The notes under the pieces were generated by a model, which ran no database searches, was not told the origin of the DNA, and saw only the letters and a list, made by a program, of their open reading frames with translations. From positions 1,178,001 through 1,242,000 of the forward strand of contig NZ_JAUSXF010000001.1 of NCBI RefSeq assembly GCF_030816475.1: a DNA stretch of 64,000 nt, in the 5' to 3' direction. Of the stretch, positions 8,863 through 17,745 are shown one piece after another. Positions within the stretch are counted from its first letter, which is position 1. Each line of letters starts with the position of its first letter. The translations under genes and the position numbers were made by a program. The DNA comes from Arthrobacter pascens (GTDB lineage Bacteria > Actinomycetota > Actinomycetes > Actinomycetales > Micrococcaceae).

Positions 8863-8868
8863 ACGCTA
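8863..8868 (-). promoter_or_regulatory. -10 box, leaderless promoter of galE
   Basis: TAGCGT on the minus strand with exactly 6 nt to the galE ATG. Confidence 0.5.
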
Positions 8869-8979
8869 TCCCAATTACCGGGTAGAGCGCCGCGGCATTC
8901 CGGATGCCGGTCAAGGAAGCCGGGCAATACGACGACTCCGCAATCCGGCTTTGAAGCACGTATGTGCTAAAAAGAGGAG

Positions 8980-9603
8980 ATGCCCAAAATCGTAGATCCG
9001 GAAGCACGCCGCGCCGACGTTGTCGAAGCTGTATTCCGGATCATTGCCGTGGACGGGCTTGAGCGGGCTTCATTACGCGAGGTCGCGGATGAGGCAGGAC
9101 TCGCGGTGGGATCCGTCAGGCATTATTTTGCCGGCAGTGAGGAACTCCTGACCTATTCATTTGCCGCCGTGGTGGACAGGGTAGTCCTCCGCCTGACGGA
9201 AGCGCTGGCACGGACGCGGGAGATGGCCCCGGGCACGCGGGAGCACCATGACGCGGTTTTAACCCTGTTGGGCGAACTCCTGCCATTGGACGAGCGGCGC
9301 GCCCTGGAAGCATGCGTCTGGATGGCGTTCAAGAACGCCGCCAGGATCCGCCCGTTCCTTGCCGCCGAAGCAGACCGGAGCCACCGGCAGGTGGCGGCTG
9401 TCATCGGCCAGGTGATCACCGCCCTGCTGACAGACGACGGCGATGCGCAGGAGATTCTGGTGGTTGAGGCCGAGAGACTCCTGGCAACCCTGGACGGCTT
9501 GTGCATGCATGCGCTTCTCCAGCCCGATTGGATGACGGCAGGGATGTGCCGCGACGTTCTGGAACGGCACCTTGCAGACCTCGCAGCTGCTCCTGGCCGT
9601 TAA
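8980..9603 (+). CDS. TetR/AcrR-family transcriptional regulator
   Basis: A 207-residue regulator. Residues 10-55 form the TetR helix-turn-helix (ADVVEAVFRIIAVDGLERASLREVADEAGLAVGSVRHYF). The rest is an all-helical ligand domain of unknown specificity. AGAGGAG lies just upstream of the ATG. It is divergent from galE and followed by an unknown gene, so its targets cannot be inferred from context. Confidence 0.85.
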   Translation: MPKIVDPEARRADVVEAVFRIIAVDGLERASLREVADEAGLAVGSVRHYFAGSEELLTYSFAAVVDRVVLRLTEALARTREMAPGTREHHDAVLTLLGELLPLDERRALEACVWMAFKNAARIRPFLAAEADRSHRQVAAVIGQVITALLTDDGDAQEILVVEAERLLATLDGLCMHALLQPDWMTAGMCRDVLERHLADLAAAPGR

Positions 9604-9691
9604 CGTCGGGACACTTGGGGAATAGACTGGGAGCCGGGGGAGCGGATCCGGATAATCAACCGGGCACAGGCACGCCACGGGAGGAATTGGG

Positions 9692-10303
9692 ATGCATAAC
9701 ACAGGCGGTTCCGGCTGGCAGATCACCATGGACACATCCGGGCCGATGATGATCGCGCTGTATGTGCGTGATGCCGCCGGACTGGACGGTGCCGGCCATC
9801 CGGCGCTGTCACACGCCGCTCCGAAGATACGCCACGCGGACCACACCCATCTCACAGCCGAGGTAGGCGGCCTCAATGCGCTGAAGACAGAGTGGGAGGC
9901 ATGGTGGGAGCAGTTGCTGAAGGCTTACCCTCACATGTCACCGGAGCTGTCGCCGCCCGATTTTGAGGCGTTCGGGAATTCCCCGGCCCTGCAGCGGGTC
10001 CTCCAAGCGCACTTCGGAGCCGCACTCACGTGGGTGCGGGAACGCCGCAGCGAATATGCCGAACTGGAAGCGGAGCGCGTGGCCAGTGGCTCCGACCAGC
10101 TGCTGGACGACATGGTGGATGACCGGTTGATGGAGGTCGGACGGAGCTCCCGGGATTTCAAGCTGACCATCATCGAACTGCCGTTGAATGAGCAGCGGGC
10201 GTGGTACCTGGAGCCGGACAAGATCATCATGAGCCACGAGCTGATGTCGCAGCCGGAGCTGTTCCGCAGCTACGTCCAGCCTGTGGTGGAGATGCTCGTC
10301 TGA
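9692..10303 (+). CDS. Conserved hypothetical protein, soluble
   Basis: 203 residues, no recognised family. There is no signal peptide or membrane segment; the protein is acidic and helical in the middle (two conspicuous Trp-rich stretches near EWEAWWEQLL and WVRERRSEYAELEAERV) and ends in VQPVVEMLV. GGAGGAATTGGG gives a strong ribosome site for the ATG at 9692. A TAGACT -10 candidate at 9623-9628 would give a leader of about 57 nt. Convergent with the next gene, separated by 28 bp. Function not inferred. Confidence 0.6.
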   Translation: MHNTGGSGWQITMDTSGPMMIALYVRDAAGLDGAGHPALSHAAPKIRHADHTHLTAEVGGLNALKTEWEAWWEQLLKAYPHMSPELSPPDFEAFGNSPALQRVLQAHFGAALTWVRERRSEYAELEAERVASGSDQLLDDMVDDRLMEVGRSSRDFKLTIIELPLNEQRAWYLEPDKIIMSHELMSQPELFRSYVQPVVEMLV

Positions 10304-10331
10304 CCGTCTGTTCGAACAGTCTCCGCGTGGC

Positions 10332-11186
10332 TTAGGCGACCGGCAACCCGGAGAGGGTGATCCTCACCTGGCCGCTGCCGGCATCCGAATCCTGCCAGCC
10401 GTCGCGGGCCAGGCGGTTCCAGCTCCGGCCCCCGACGTCTACCTGGGTGACTTCAAAAGCCTTGGCGTTGGCCACGGCCCACTGCGCCACCGACCAGGCC
10501 TCGCTGCCGCTGGCGTCCACCACCAGCGTCTGCCCTTCCGTGGAGGTGGCCAGCGTCCCGTAGGCCTGCACGAGCTCCGCGGCAACGGCGGTTGGATCGC
10601 CGCGTCCTCCGGGTGTGCGGAGCGTGCATTGCACGGCCGCCGGGGTCTGGCCGGAGAGGCCGGACGCGAAGGAGCGGCCCATGTCCTCATGCTCGGCATA
10701 GGCCCGCGGATAGGCGGACCGTTGTACTCGCTGTGCTGCGTCAGTGATCTCCAGCGACTCGTAGCCCGGGATCCGGATCAGTGCGTCGTAGAAGGCATTG
10801 GCGGCATAGTAGGGGTCCATCAGCTGGGCCTCCGTTCCCCATCCCTGTGAGGGCCGCTGCTGGAACAGCCCGCGGGAATCGGGGCCGGCCTGGTCGCCGT
10901 GGCCGATGTTGCGGAGCTTCGATTCCTGCATGGCGGTGGCCAGGGCGATGCTCGCGGCGCGCGCCGGAAGTCCCCGCTGGACCGCGACGGCGGTGATCAG
11001 CGATGCGTTGACAGCCTGGTCTGTGGCGAGCTCGGCAGTCTGGGAGCCCACTGCCGCTGTGCAGCGCTCCGAGACCAGGGTGTCGGAGCGCTGCACAAAG
11101 GAAACGGCTGTGTACACACCGCCGCCTGCCAGCGTCAGCGTGAGCAGTAACACGCCCGCCCGCAGCAGGCGACGATTGCGTGTCAC
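10332..11186 (-). CDS. Membrane-anchored or secreted lysozyme-like protein, unknown role
   Basis: A 284-residue protein with an N-terminal basic patch and one membrane segment (about residues 10-30: LLRAGVLLLTLTLAGGGVYTAV), then an extracellular part. The region ATAMQESKLRNIGHGDQAGPDSRGLFQQRPSQGWG resembles lysozyme-like/lytic-transglycosylase folds, where the Glu after AxxxQ is the candidate acid. Such proteins are often annotated only as hypothetical in Arthrobacter. It starts with GTG 7 nt after the dapD stop, so it is probably cotranscribed with dapD; that may hint at a cell-wall link. Confidence 0.6.
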   Translation of the reverse strand: MTRNRRLLRAGVLLLTLTLAGGGVYTAVSFVQRSDTLVSERCTAAVGSQTAELATDQAVNASLITAVAVQRGLPARAASIALATAMQESKLRNIGHGDQAGPDSRGLFQQRPSQGWGTEAQLMDPYYAANAFYDALIRIPGYESLEITDAAQRVQRSAYPRAYAEHEDMGRSFASGLSGQTPAAVQCTLRTPGGRGDPTAVAAELVQAYGTLATSTEGQTLVVDASGSEAWSVAQWAVANAKAFEVTQVDVGGRSWNRLARDGWQDSDAGSGQVRITLSGLPVA

Positions 11187-11193
11187 AGAAGCG

Positions 11194-12234
11194 TCAGTTC
11201 GAGTGCAGGGCGTCGTTAAGCTCCACAGTCTGGCCCTTGCGCGGAAGGACTTCCACGGCGCCGCTGGTGGAGTTTCGCCGGAACAGGAGGTTGGGGACGC
11301 CGGACAGCTCTACCGCCTTGACGATCTTCGTAGTGTCCTCGCCGGAGGCGTTCTTGGGGCCGATCACGCGGACCCGGGTTCCGGCCGTCACATACAGCCC
11401 GGCCTCCACGACGGAGTCATCACCGATGCTGATGCCAACCCCGGAGTTGGCGCCCAGCAGAACGCGCTCGCCAATGGCGACTTTTTCCTTGCCGCCACCG
11501 GAGAGGGTGCCCATGATGGAGGCCCCGCCGCCCACGTCGCTGCCGTCGCCGGCCACAACTCCTGCTGAAATGCGGCCCTCCACCATGGAAGTCCCCAGCG
11601 TGCCGGCGTTGAAGTTCACGAACCCTTCATGCATGACGGTGGTGCCTTCGGCGAGGTGCGCGCCGAGGCGGACGCGGTCGGCGTCGGCAATCCTCACACC
11701 TGCAGGCACCACGTAGTCCACCATCCGTGGGAACTTGTCGATGCCGTATACAGTGACGGCGCCGCGGCGGCGGAGCCTGGCGCGGGTAAGCTCGAAGCCC
11801 TCCACCGCGGCGGGGCCGAAGTTGGTCCAGACAACGTTGGGCAGTTTGCCGAAGATGCCGTCCAGGTTGATGGTGTTGGGGCGGACCAGACGGTGCGAGA
11901 GCAGGTGGAGCCGGAGGTAGGCGTCAGCAGTGTCTGCAGGGGCCTCGTCAAGGTTGATCTGGACGAAGACCACTTTCTGCTCAGTGCCGCGGTCCTCATC
12001 GGTGCCGTTCTCGGCGATTTCAGTCAGGACCTCGTCAGCGTTTTCCACGGCACGCAGGTTCTCGGCCGCAACACCGAGGGACGGTGCGGGGAACCAGACA
12101 TCCAGTACGGTAGCCTGGTCACTTTCCTTGCCTGTGCCGGTCGCGATGGTGGCGATCCCGAAGCCGTAGGCGGAACGGGCATCAGCGGTAGCGTTCTGGT
12201 TTTCGGGCGCAGCGGAGGTAGCGGTCTCAGTCAT
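11194..12234 (-). CDS. dapD: Tetrahydrodipicolinate N-succinyltransferase (actinobacterial type)
   Basis: 346 residues, the long actinobacterial DapD form (Rv1201c-like). It succinylates tetrahydrodipicolinate with succinyl-CoA in diaminopimelate/lysine synthesis. The C-terminal half has left-handed beta-helix hexapeptide repeats ([21 protein letters not shown], then [27 protein letters not shown], ending in [20 protein letters not shown]). It is divergent from dapE. TAGACT ends 6 nt before the ATG and there is no Shine-Dalgarno, so the mRNA should be leaderless. Confidence 0.95.
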   Translation of the reverse strand: MTETATSAAPENQNATADARSAYGFGIATIATGTGKESDQATVLDVWFPAPSLGVAAENLRAVENADEVLTEIAENGTDEDRGTEQKVVFVQINLDEAPADTADAYLRLHLLSHRLVRPNTINLDGIFGKLPNVVWTNFGPAAVEGFELTRARLRRRGAVTVYGIDKFPRMVDYVVPAGVRIADADRVRLGAHLAEGTTVMHEGFVNFNAGTLGTSMVEGRISAGVVAGDGSDVGGGASIMGTLSGGGKEKVAIGERVLLGANSGVGISIGDDSVVEAGLYVTAGTRVRVIGPKNASGEDTTKIVKAVELSGVPNLLFRRNSTSGAVEVLPRKGQTVELNDALHSN

Positions 12235-12240
12235 GGCCCC

Positions 12241-12246
12241 AGTCTA
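12241..12246 (-). promoter_or_regulatory. -10 box, leaderless promoter of dapD
   Basis: TAGACT on the minus strand, 6 nt before the dapD ATG; it mirrors the identical hexamer of dapE. Confidence 0.6.
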
Positions 12247-12272
12247 TCGAGAGCCGGGCCGTGGCTTCGAAC

Positions 12273-12278
12273 TAGACT
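12273..12278 (+). promoter_or_regulatory. -10 box, leaderless promoter of dapE
   Basis: TAGACT, 6 nt before the dapE GTG at 12285. Only 26 bp separate it from the dapD -10 box, so the two promoters may compete. Confidence 0.6.
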
Positions 12279-12284
12279 GGCAAC

Positions 12285-13448
12285 GTGACTGCTGAAACCG
12301 CCCCCGAATCCTCCACCGTTGCCACGACCCTTGGCTCGAAGACCCTGCCTTTGGACCTCCGCCAGGACGTTGCCCTGTTGACCTCAGCACTGATGGACAT
12401 CAACAGTGTGTCCGGCAACGAGACAGAACTGGCCGACGCCGTGGAAGCCGCGCTGCGTGGAATCCCTCAGCTTCGCCTGGTCCGCGACGGCGATTCGTTG
12501 ATCGCCCGCACGGAACTGGGGAGGGGGGAGCGCGTCATCCTCGCGGGGCATCTGGACACGGTCCCGCTGCCCGTGACGGACGGGGCACGGGGCACAGTGC
12601 CGTCCAGCTGGGACTCCGGCGTTCCGGGCGTGGGGGTCGTCTACGGGCGTGGAGCCACGGATATGAAGGGCGGCGTCGCGGTGCAGCTGGCACTGGCAGC
12701 CACCATGTTCGACGGCGGGGCTGCACCAGGGCGGGACGTCACCTTTGTGTTTTACGACCACGAAGAGGTGGAGGCGGTGAAGAGCGGACTGGGACGCCTG
12801 CTCCGCAATCATGCAGGCCTCCTCGACGGAGACTTCGCCATCCTCCTGGAACCCACGGACGGGACAGTTGAAGGCGGCTGCAACGGAACCATGCGCCTCG
12901 AAGCGACGACCCTTGGCGAGGCGGCCCATTCGGCGAGGGCGTGGATGGGCAGCAATGCGATCCACGCTGCGGCGCCGATCCTTGCCAGGCTGGCCGCCTA
13001 CGAACCGCAAACTATCAATGTCGATGGCCTCGACTACCGCGAAAGCCTCAACGCCGTCAGGATCCATGGCGGCACTGCGGGCAATGTCATACCGGACCGC
13101 TGTGTGGTGGAAATCAACTACCGCTTCGCGCCGGATAAGTCTCCGGACCAGGCCGAAGCCCACGTGCGGGAACTGCTCGCGGGGTTCGACGTTGTCCGTA
13201 CGGACAGCGCCGCCGGCGCGCGTCCCGGACTGAACCATCCCGCGGCCGCGTCCTTCGTGGCGGCTGTCGGTGCTGAGCCGAAACCGAAATACGGCTGGAC
13301 CGACGTCGCACGTTTTAGTGAACTGGGAATCCCGGCTGTGAACTTCGGGCCCGGCGATGCGCTGCTGGCGCACAAGGACAACGAACATGTGGATGCGGAC
13401 GCTATCCGTGAGTGCCTGCGGGCGCTGCGGAGCTGGCTTGCCGGGTAA
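12285..13448 (+). CDS. dapE: Succinyl-diaminopimelate desuccinylase
   Basis: A 387-residue M20-family di-zinc amidohydrolase that releases succinate from N-succinyl-LL-diaminopimelate. Metal and catalytic motifs: AGHLDTVPLPV (first His and Asp), GRGATDMKGGVAV (bridging Asp), DHEEVEAVKSG (catalytic Glu pair), and a C-terminal HKDNEHV His. The GTG start has no Shine-Dalgarno and is placed by the promoter geometry and by protein alignment. A perfect 15-bp hairpin follows. Neighbour dapD performs an earlier step. Confidence 0.93.
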   Translation: MTAETAPESSTVATTLGSKTLPLDLRQDVALLTSALMDINSVSGNETELADAVEAALRGIPQLRLVRDGDSLIARTELGRGERVILAGHLDTVPLPVTDGARGTVPSSWDSGVPGVGVVYGRGATDMKGGVAVQLALAATMFDGGAAPGRDVTFVFYDHEEVEAVKSGLGRLLRNHAGLLDGDFAILLEPTDGTVEGGCNGTMRLEATTLGEAAHSARAWMGSNAIHAAAPILARLAAYEPQTINVDGLDYRESLNAVRIHGGTAGNVIPDRCVVEINYRFAPDKSPDQAEAHVRELLAGFDVVRTDSAAGARPGLNHPAAASFVAAVGAEPKPKYGWTDVARFSELGIPAVNFGPGDALLAHKDNEHVDADAIRECLRALRSWLAG

Positions 13449-13478
13449 ATCCTGAACCAGGGATGGCTCACCAAATAA

Positions 13479-13512
13479 GAAGGGCCCGGATCCGCTTGGA
13501 TCCGGGCCCTTC
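13479..13512. terminator. Bidirectional hairpin terminator between dapE and gluD
   Basis: A perfect 15-bp stem (13479-13493 with 13498-13512), GCTT loop, in the convergent gap. No long T tract on the plus strand. Confidence 0.8.
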
Positions 13513-13524
13513 CCAACATATTGG

Positions 13525-14364
13525 CTAAGGTACTGCAGCCTCTATTGGCTCGGGTTCAGCCTTCGCGACCCCTCCAGCTGCCTTCGTGGAGCCGCGGCGT
13601 TCGATCCAGACTGCGATGCGGGAAACGCAGAGGTTGATCGCGATGTAGATGGCGGCGGCGACGAAGAAGATCGGGAACAGGAACTGTGTTCCCAGGAAGT
13701 CGGCCATGACCTGCACTGCCCGGAGCAACTCTCCGTAGGCCACGATGTAACCCAGTGAGGTGTCCTTCAGGAGCACAACGAGCTGGGCCACGAGGGACGG
13801 CATCATGCGCCGGACGGCCTGCGGCAGTTCGATGATCATGCGGGATTGGAAGCTGGTCAGGCCCACCGTGAGGCCGGCCTCACGCTGGCCTTTGGGAAGC
13901 GACTGGATACCGGCGCGGATGATCTCGGCGAACACCGCGGCGTTGTAAAGGACCAGGCCGGCCACTACCGCAATGAACTGGTTGGTTCCGAAGACCAGGA
14001 GAATAAAGAGCATCATCAGGACGACAGGCATGCCCCGAAGGAATTCCAGCACGATGCGGGTGGGAATCCGGATGGCGGGGAGGTCCGATATCCGCAGCAG
14101 GCAGAGGAGCAGCCCCAAAGGAAAGGCGATGACTGCAGCGACGGCGGCCGCGCTGAGCGTAGCCCCGATGCCGTTGCCGAGGAGCATCCAGACGTCCGCA
14201 CGGGTAAAGATGGCCCAGCGCCGTCCTTCAAGGATCCCTTGCTGGGCGAAGGTCATGACGATCCAGGCCAGCAGGCCGAGGATCAGCACGGTGCCAACGA
14301 TCGATCCGATCAGTGAAACCCTGCGGGCCTTGGGGCCGGGCACGTCATAGAGAACTGAGCTCAT
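13525..14364 (-). CDS. gluD: Glutamate-type ABC transporter permease
   Basis: A 279-residue polar amino acid permease (HisM/GlnP family) with five or so membrane segments. The EAA loop, GLTSFQSRMIIELPQAVRRMMPSLV, contacts the ATPase. It is the last gene of gluA-gluB-gluC-gluD, and its ATG overlaps the gluC stop by 4 nt. The glu assignment comes from gene order (ATPase, binding protein, two permeases) and resemblance to the Corynebacterium gluABCD operon; other acidic or polar amino acids remain possible. Confidence 0.85.
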   Translation of the reverse strand: MSSVLYDVPGPKARRVSLIGSIVGTVLILGLLAWIVMTFAQQGILEGRRWAIFTRADVWMLLGNGIGATLSAAAVAAVIAFPLGLLLCLLRISDLPAIRIPTRIVLEFLRGMPVVLMMLFILLVFGTNQFIAVVAGLVLYNAAVFAEIIRAGIQSLPKGQREAGLTVGLTSFQSRMIIELPQAVRRMMPSLVAQLVVLLKDTSLGYIVAYGELLRAVQVMADFLGTQFLFPIFFVAAAIYIAINLCVSRIAVWIERRGSTKAAGGVAKAEPEPIEAAVP

Positions 14365-15011
14365 CGGGCGATCGCCACCTTTCGTTCGACGGTGCTCGCC
14401 AGGATTCCGAGTGGAATCGTGATCAGCAGATAGAAGAAGGCCACACCGAGCAGGACGGCCATCACCTGGTCGCCGTTGGCGTTGGCCAGTTGCCTGCCGT
14501 AGCCGAACAGCTCAAGCACGAAGAACGCACCGGCAACTGAGGAGTTCTTCACGAGGGCAATCAGGATGTTGATCAAGGGCGGAATAACGGTCCGGAGGGC
14601 CTGGGGGAGGATGATCAGGGACAGCACCTGGCCGAACTTCATCCCAATGCTGCGGGCGGCTTCGGCCTGGCCCACGGGAACGCTGTTGACACCGGAGCGG
14701 ACAGCTTCGGCGATGAAGGCTGCGGTGTATGCGCTCAAGGCGATGATGGCTGCCACCTCGAACTGCTCGAACTTGACGCCGAGCCGGGGAAGTACGATTG
14801 CGGCAAAGAAAAAGGCAATGGTAAGAGGAGTGTTACGCAGGACTTCCACGTAGGTCATGCTGAAGCCGCGGAGGGCGGCAACCGGTGAGACCCTGGCGGC
14901 GGCCAGCAATGTCCCCAGTACCAGGGCAATCACTCCGGACGTGACGGAAAGGAATAGGGTTCGGAGAAAGCCGTTCCAGTAAAGGGGCAGGCTTTCGATG
15001 ACGGCGTCCAT
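14361..15011 (-). CDS. gluC: Glutamate-type ABC transporter permease
   Basis: A 216-residue permease of the same family, predicted to pair with GluD to form the channel. Seen: N-terminal membrane helix WNGFLRTLFLSVTSGVIALVLG, conserved TYVEVLRNTPL, and EAA loop RSIGMKFGQVLSLIILPQALRTVIPPLIN. An 95-bp gap containing a strong hairpin separates it from gluB upstream. Confidence 0.87.
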   Translation of the reverse strand: MDAVIESLPLYWNGFLRTLFLSVTSGVIALVLGTLLAAARVSPVAALRGFSMTYVEVLRNTPLTIAFFFAAIVLPRLGVKFEQFEVAAIIALSAYTAAFIAEAVRSGVNSVPVGQAEAARSIGMKFGQVLSLIILPQALRTVIPPLINILIALVKNSSVAGAFFVLELFGYGRQLANANGDQVMAVLLGVAFFYLLITIPLGILASTVERKVAIAR

Positions 15012-15054
15012 AGGATCCTTCGGCTGGGTGTCGTGGACTGGAGCGGAGATGGAT

Positions 15055-15099
15055 CGGCAGTTGCCGGGACAGGCTCATAAGCCTCCCCGGCAACTGCCG
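15055..15099 (-). promoter_or_regulatory. Intercistronic hairpin between gluB and gluC
   Basis: A 14-bp perfect outer stem (15055-15068 with 15086-15099) and an inner 5-bp stem (15071-15075 with 15080-15084) with an AT-containing loop. Its place directly after a binding-protein gene fits a partial terminator or RNA-stabilising hairpin that lets the binding protein be made in excess over the permeases. Confidence 0.65.
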
Positions 15100-15106
15100 G
15101 TGTTCC

Positions 15107-15991
15107 TTAGTAGCGGTTGAGGGCAGGGAGTTCAGGGGCAGTCTTGATGACTGAACCTGCAGTGGCTTCCCAGGCCTTCTTGTAGGACCCGTCCTTGCTG
15201 AATGCGTCCAGCTGGTCGTTGATCCAGTTACGGAACTCCGTGTCGCCCTTCTTCAGGCCGATGCCGTAAGGCTCCTTGGTGAACGTCTCGTCCGAGGCCA
15301 GCTTGAAAGCGTCCGGCTCCTTGTCCACGAACCCGGCCAGGATCACGTTGTCCGTGGTGATTGCTTCAACCTGCTTGTTGCGCAGCGGCTCGAGGCAGGC
15401 CGAGTATGTGGCGGCAGGAACCAGCTCAGCACCGTATTTGTCAACGATGGTGGCGGCGGGGGTGGAACCGGTGACCGAGCAGACTTTCTTGCCCTTGACG
15501 TCTTCCGGCTTCTTGATGGAGTTGTTGTCCTTATTGACCATCAGAGCCTGGCCGGCCTCGTAGTACGGACCGGCGAAGTCGACTACCTGCTTGCGCTTGT
15601 CGTTGATGGTGTAGGTGGCGATGACCAGGTCAACCTTGCCCTGTTCGATGAACGGCTCGCGGTTGGCGGACACGGTCTCGGACCATTCAATCTTGTCAGC
15701 GGAGATCCCGAGCTTCGCGGCAATGAGCTTGCCAATCTCGACGTCGAATCCGACAGGCTTTCCGTCCAGGCCCACCTGGCCGAACAGCGGCTGGTCGTAC
15801 TTGGTGCCGATCTTGATGGTTCCGGCGGAGGAGAGTTTTGCCATGGTGCTGTTTGCAGCGAAGGACGGCTTCTCGGCAACGCTGGGGTTGGTGGTGCCTG
15901 GGGTGCTGCCGCCACAAGCGCTCAGGGACAGGGCGAGGGCAGCGGTAGCCGCCACGAGGAACGACTTCCGCCGGGTCATAAATGCCTTCAT
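15107..15991 (-). CDS. gluB: Glutamate-type ABC transporter substrate-binding lipoprotein
   Basis: A 294-residue family 3 extracellular solute-binding protein. N-terminal signal TRRKSFLVAATAALALSLSACGG carries a lipobox (LSAC). The mature part shows the family 3 pattern: GTIKIGTKYDQPLFG, GFDVEIGKLIA, and YTINDKRKQVVDFAGPYY. The start at 15991 has GGA upstream; an internal ATG at residue 5 would also keep the signal. It binds the amino acid outside the membrane and delivers it to GluC/GluD. Confidence 0.9.
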   Translation of the reverse strand: MKAFMTRRKSFLVAATAALALSLSACGGSTPGTTNPSVAEKPSFAANSTMAKLSSAGTIKIGTKYDQPLFGQVGLDGKPVGFDVEIGKLIAAKLGISADKIEWSETVSANREPFIEQGKVDLVIATYTINDKRKQVVDFAGPYYEAGQALMVNKDNNSIKKPEDVKGKKVCSVTGSTPAATIVDKYGAELVPAATYSACLEPLRNKQVEAITTDNVILAGFVDKEPDAFKLASDETFTKEPYGIGLKKGDTEFRNWINDQLDAFSKDGSYKKAWEATAGSVIKTAPELPALNRY

Positions 15992-16065
15992 GACATTCCT
16001 TTCATTGATGGCCGCGGGTCACGGCCTGGGTGCGAGCTGGAGTGTGTGCGTGCGTTCGTAGGGTG

Positions 16066-16821
16066 TCAGTGAGTCAGAAGCTTGGACAGGAAGTCCTTGG
16101 CCCGGTTGCTCTGGGGATTGGTGAAGAACTCTTCGGGGGTGGCATCCTCAACGATCTGGCCGTCGGCCATGAACACGACGCGGTCCGCTGCCTTGCGGGC
16201 GAAGCCCATCTCGTGGGTGACCACGATCATGGTCATGCCCTCCTTGGCCAGCTGGATCATGACATCGAGGACCTCGTTAATCATTTCCGGGTCAAGCGCG
16301 GAGGTTGGCTCATCGAAAAGCATGACCTTGGGCTTCATGGCCAGCGCCCGCGCGATGGCAACACGCTGCTGCTGGCCGCCGGAAAGCTGGGCGGGAAGCT
16401 TGGGGGCCTGGTGGCCGACTCCAACGCGCTCAAGCAGCGCCATGGCTTCCTTGTCTGCCTGCGCCTTGGGAACGCCCTTGACCTTGATGGGCCCAAGGGT
16501 AACGTTTTCAAGGATTGTCTTGTGGGCAAACAGGTTGAACGACTGGAACACCATGCCGACGTCGGCCCGCAGGCGGGCGAGCTCCTTGCCTTCCTCCGGC
16601 AGGACCTTTCCGTCAATGCTGATCGTGCCGCCTTCAATCGTTTCGAGGCGGTTGATGGCGCGGCACAAAGTGGACTTGCCCGAGCCGGACGGACCGATGA
16701 CAACAACCACTTCGCCCTTGCGGACCTGGATGTTGATGTCCTTCAACACGTGAAGCTGACCGTAATGCTTATTCACACCATTCAGGGAGACGAGCGCATC
16801 GCCGGGCACATGAGTAGTCAT
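16066..16821 (-). CDS. gluA: Glutamate-type ABC transporter ATPase
   Basis: A 251-residue polar amino acid ABC ATPase. Walker A is [10 protein letters not shown]-loop [12 protein letters not shown], signature [19 protein letters not shown], Walker [15 protein letters not shown], and switch His in VVTHEMGFA. First gene of the operon. Instead of a Shine-Dalgarno there is TAGATT ending 6 nt before the ATG, so the operon mRNA is predicted to be leaderless. Confidence 0.93.
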   Translation of the reverse strand: MTTHVPGDALVSLNGVNKHYGQLHVLKDINIQVRKGEVVVVIGPSGSGKSTLCRAINRLETIEGGTISIDGKVLPEEGKELARLRADVGMVFQSFNLFAHKTILENVTLGPIKVKGVPKAQADKEAMALLERVGVGHQAPKLPAQLSGGQQQRVAIARALAMKPKVMLFDEPTSALDPEMINEVLDVMIQLAKEGMTMIVVTHEMGFARKAADRVVFMADGQIVEDATPEEFFTNPQSNRAKDFLSKLLTH

Positions 16822-16827
16822 AAGAAG

Positions 16828-16833
16828 AATCTA
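16828..16833 (-). promoter_or_regulatory. -10 box, leaderless promoter of gluABCD
   Basis: TAGATT on the minus strand, 6 nt before the gluA ATG. Confidence 0.55.
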
Positions 16834-16924
16834 GCGAACAAAGGGTGTTTATGACGTGAATCACCCCAAGTTCCCGTGGATCGTGATTCAAGAGATACCT
16901 GCCGCAGCATGCGCGCCTTGGCGC

Positions 16925-16930
16925 TAGCCT
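16925..16930 (+). promoter_or_regulatory. -10 box, leaderless promoter of the LOG-family gene
   Basis: TAGCCT, 6 nt before the ATG at 16937; the divergent partner of the gluA promoter. Confidence 0.5.
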
Positions 16931-16936
16931 TGGGGG

Positions 16937-17722
16937 ATGAGCATCAACGCAGATCCGGCCAAGACTTCCCAGCCGCGCCGTAAGGGGCCCCTTGAACTCC
17001 GTCGCAAGCAGGCGGCCGTGGAAATGTCTGATCAGCATTTGCTCGATTCCAAAGGCCCGGGGCAGTTCGTCCACACCGACCCTTGGCGGGTCCTGCGGAT
17101 CCAGAGCGAGTTCGTTGAAGGATTCGGGGCGCTTGCGGACCTCGGGCCGGCGGTCAGCGTGTTCGGTTCGGCCAGGACCAAGCCCGGCAGCCCCTACTAC
17201 GAAATGGGCGTCGAGGTGGGCAGGAAACTGGCCGCGGCCGGTGTTGCCGTCATCACGGGAGGCGGCCCGGGCTCCATGGAAGCCGCCAACAGGGGCACAG
17301 TGGAAGGCAACGGGGTGTCAGTCGGCCTGGGCATCGAGTTGCCCTTTGAGCAGGGGCTCAACCAGTGGGTGGACCTTGGCATCAACTTCCGGTACTTCTT
17401 TGCCCGCAAGACCATGTTCGTCAAGTACGCCCAGGGGTTCATTGTCCTCCCCGGCGGGCTGGGCACGCTGGATGAGCTCTTTGAGGCGATGGTGCTGGTC
17501 CAGACGCGGAAGGTCACGTCGTTCCCGATTGTGCTCCTTGGCATTTCTTTCTGGGGGCCGATGATCGAGTGGATCAGGGGCACCCTGGTTGCCGAAGGTA
17601 TGGTTTCGGAAAAGGACCTCGATCTGATCCAGCTCGTTGACGATCCTGCCCAAGCGGTGGAGCTGGTGCTCCACGGCACGGTCCGGCCACCTTCCAGCAA
17701 CGGCGAGCAGCGGCCCGAATAG
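16937..17722 (+). CDS. LOG-family protein (TIGR00730; cytokinin-type phosphoribohydrolase)
   Basis: A 261-residue Rossmann-fold protein. Family motifs are visible: GGGPGSMEAANRG and PGGLGTLDELFE, which bind the nucleotide phosphate and hold the catalytic Glu. Members cleave adenosine or cytokinin 5'-monophosphates to release the base and ribose 5-phosphate; the physiological substrate in most bacteria is unclear. The gene order LOG - DivIVA-domain - envelope glycosyltransferase resembles the dapE-distal region of M. tuberculosis (Rv1205 onwards, from memory). Transcript predicted leaderless. Confidence 0.88.
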   Translation: MSINADPAKTSQPRRKGPLELRRKQAAVEMSDQHLLDSKGPGQFVHTDPWRVLRIQSEFVEGFGALADLGPAVSVFGSARTKPGSPYYEMGVEVGRKLAAAGVAVITGGGPGSMEAANRGTVEGNGVSVGLGIELPFEQGLNQWVDLGINFRYFFARKTMFVKYAQGFIVLPGGLGTLDELFEAMVLVQTRKVTSFPIVLLGISFWGPMIEWIRGTLVAEGMVSEKDLDLIQLVDDPAQAVELVLHGTVRPPSSNGEQRPE

Positions 17723-17745
17723 CGGCTGCGTCCTCATCTGGCACG

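Noticed and set aside
10307..10318. CTGTTCGAACAG palindrome as a LexA/SOS box
   Set aside because: It has TTCGAA but not the spaced actinobacterial SOS form (TCGAAC-N4-GTTCGA), and it lies between two convergent gene ends, not a promoter.
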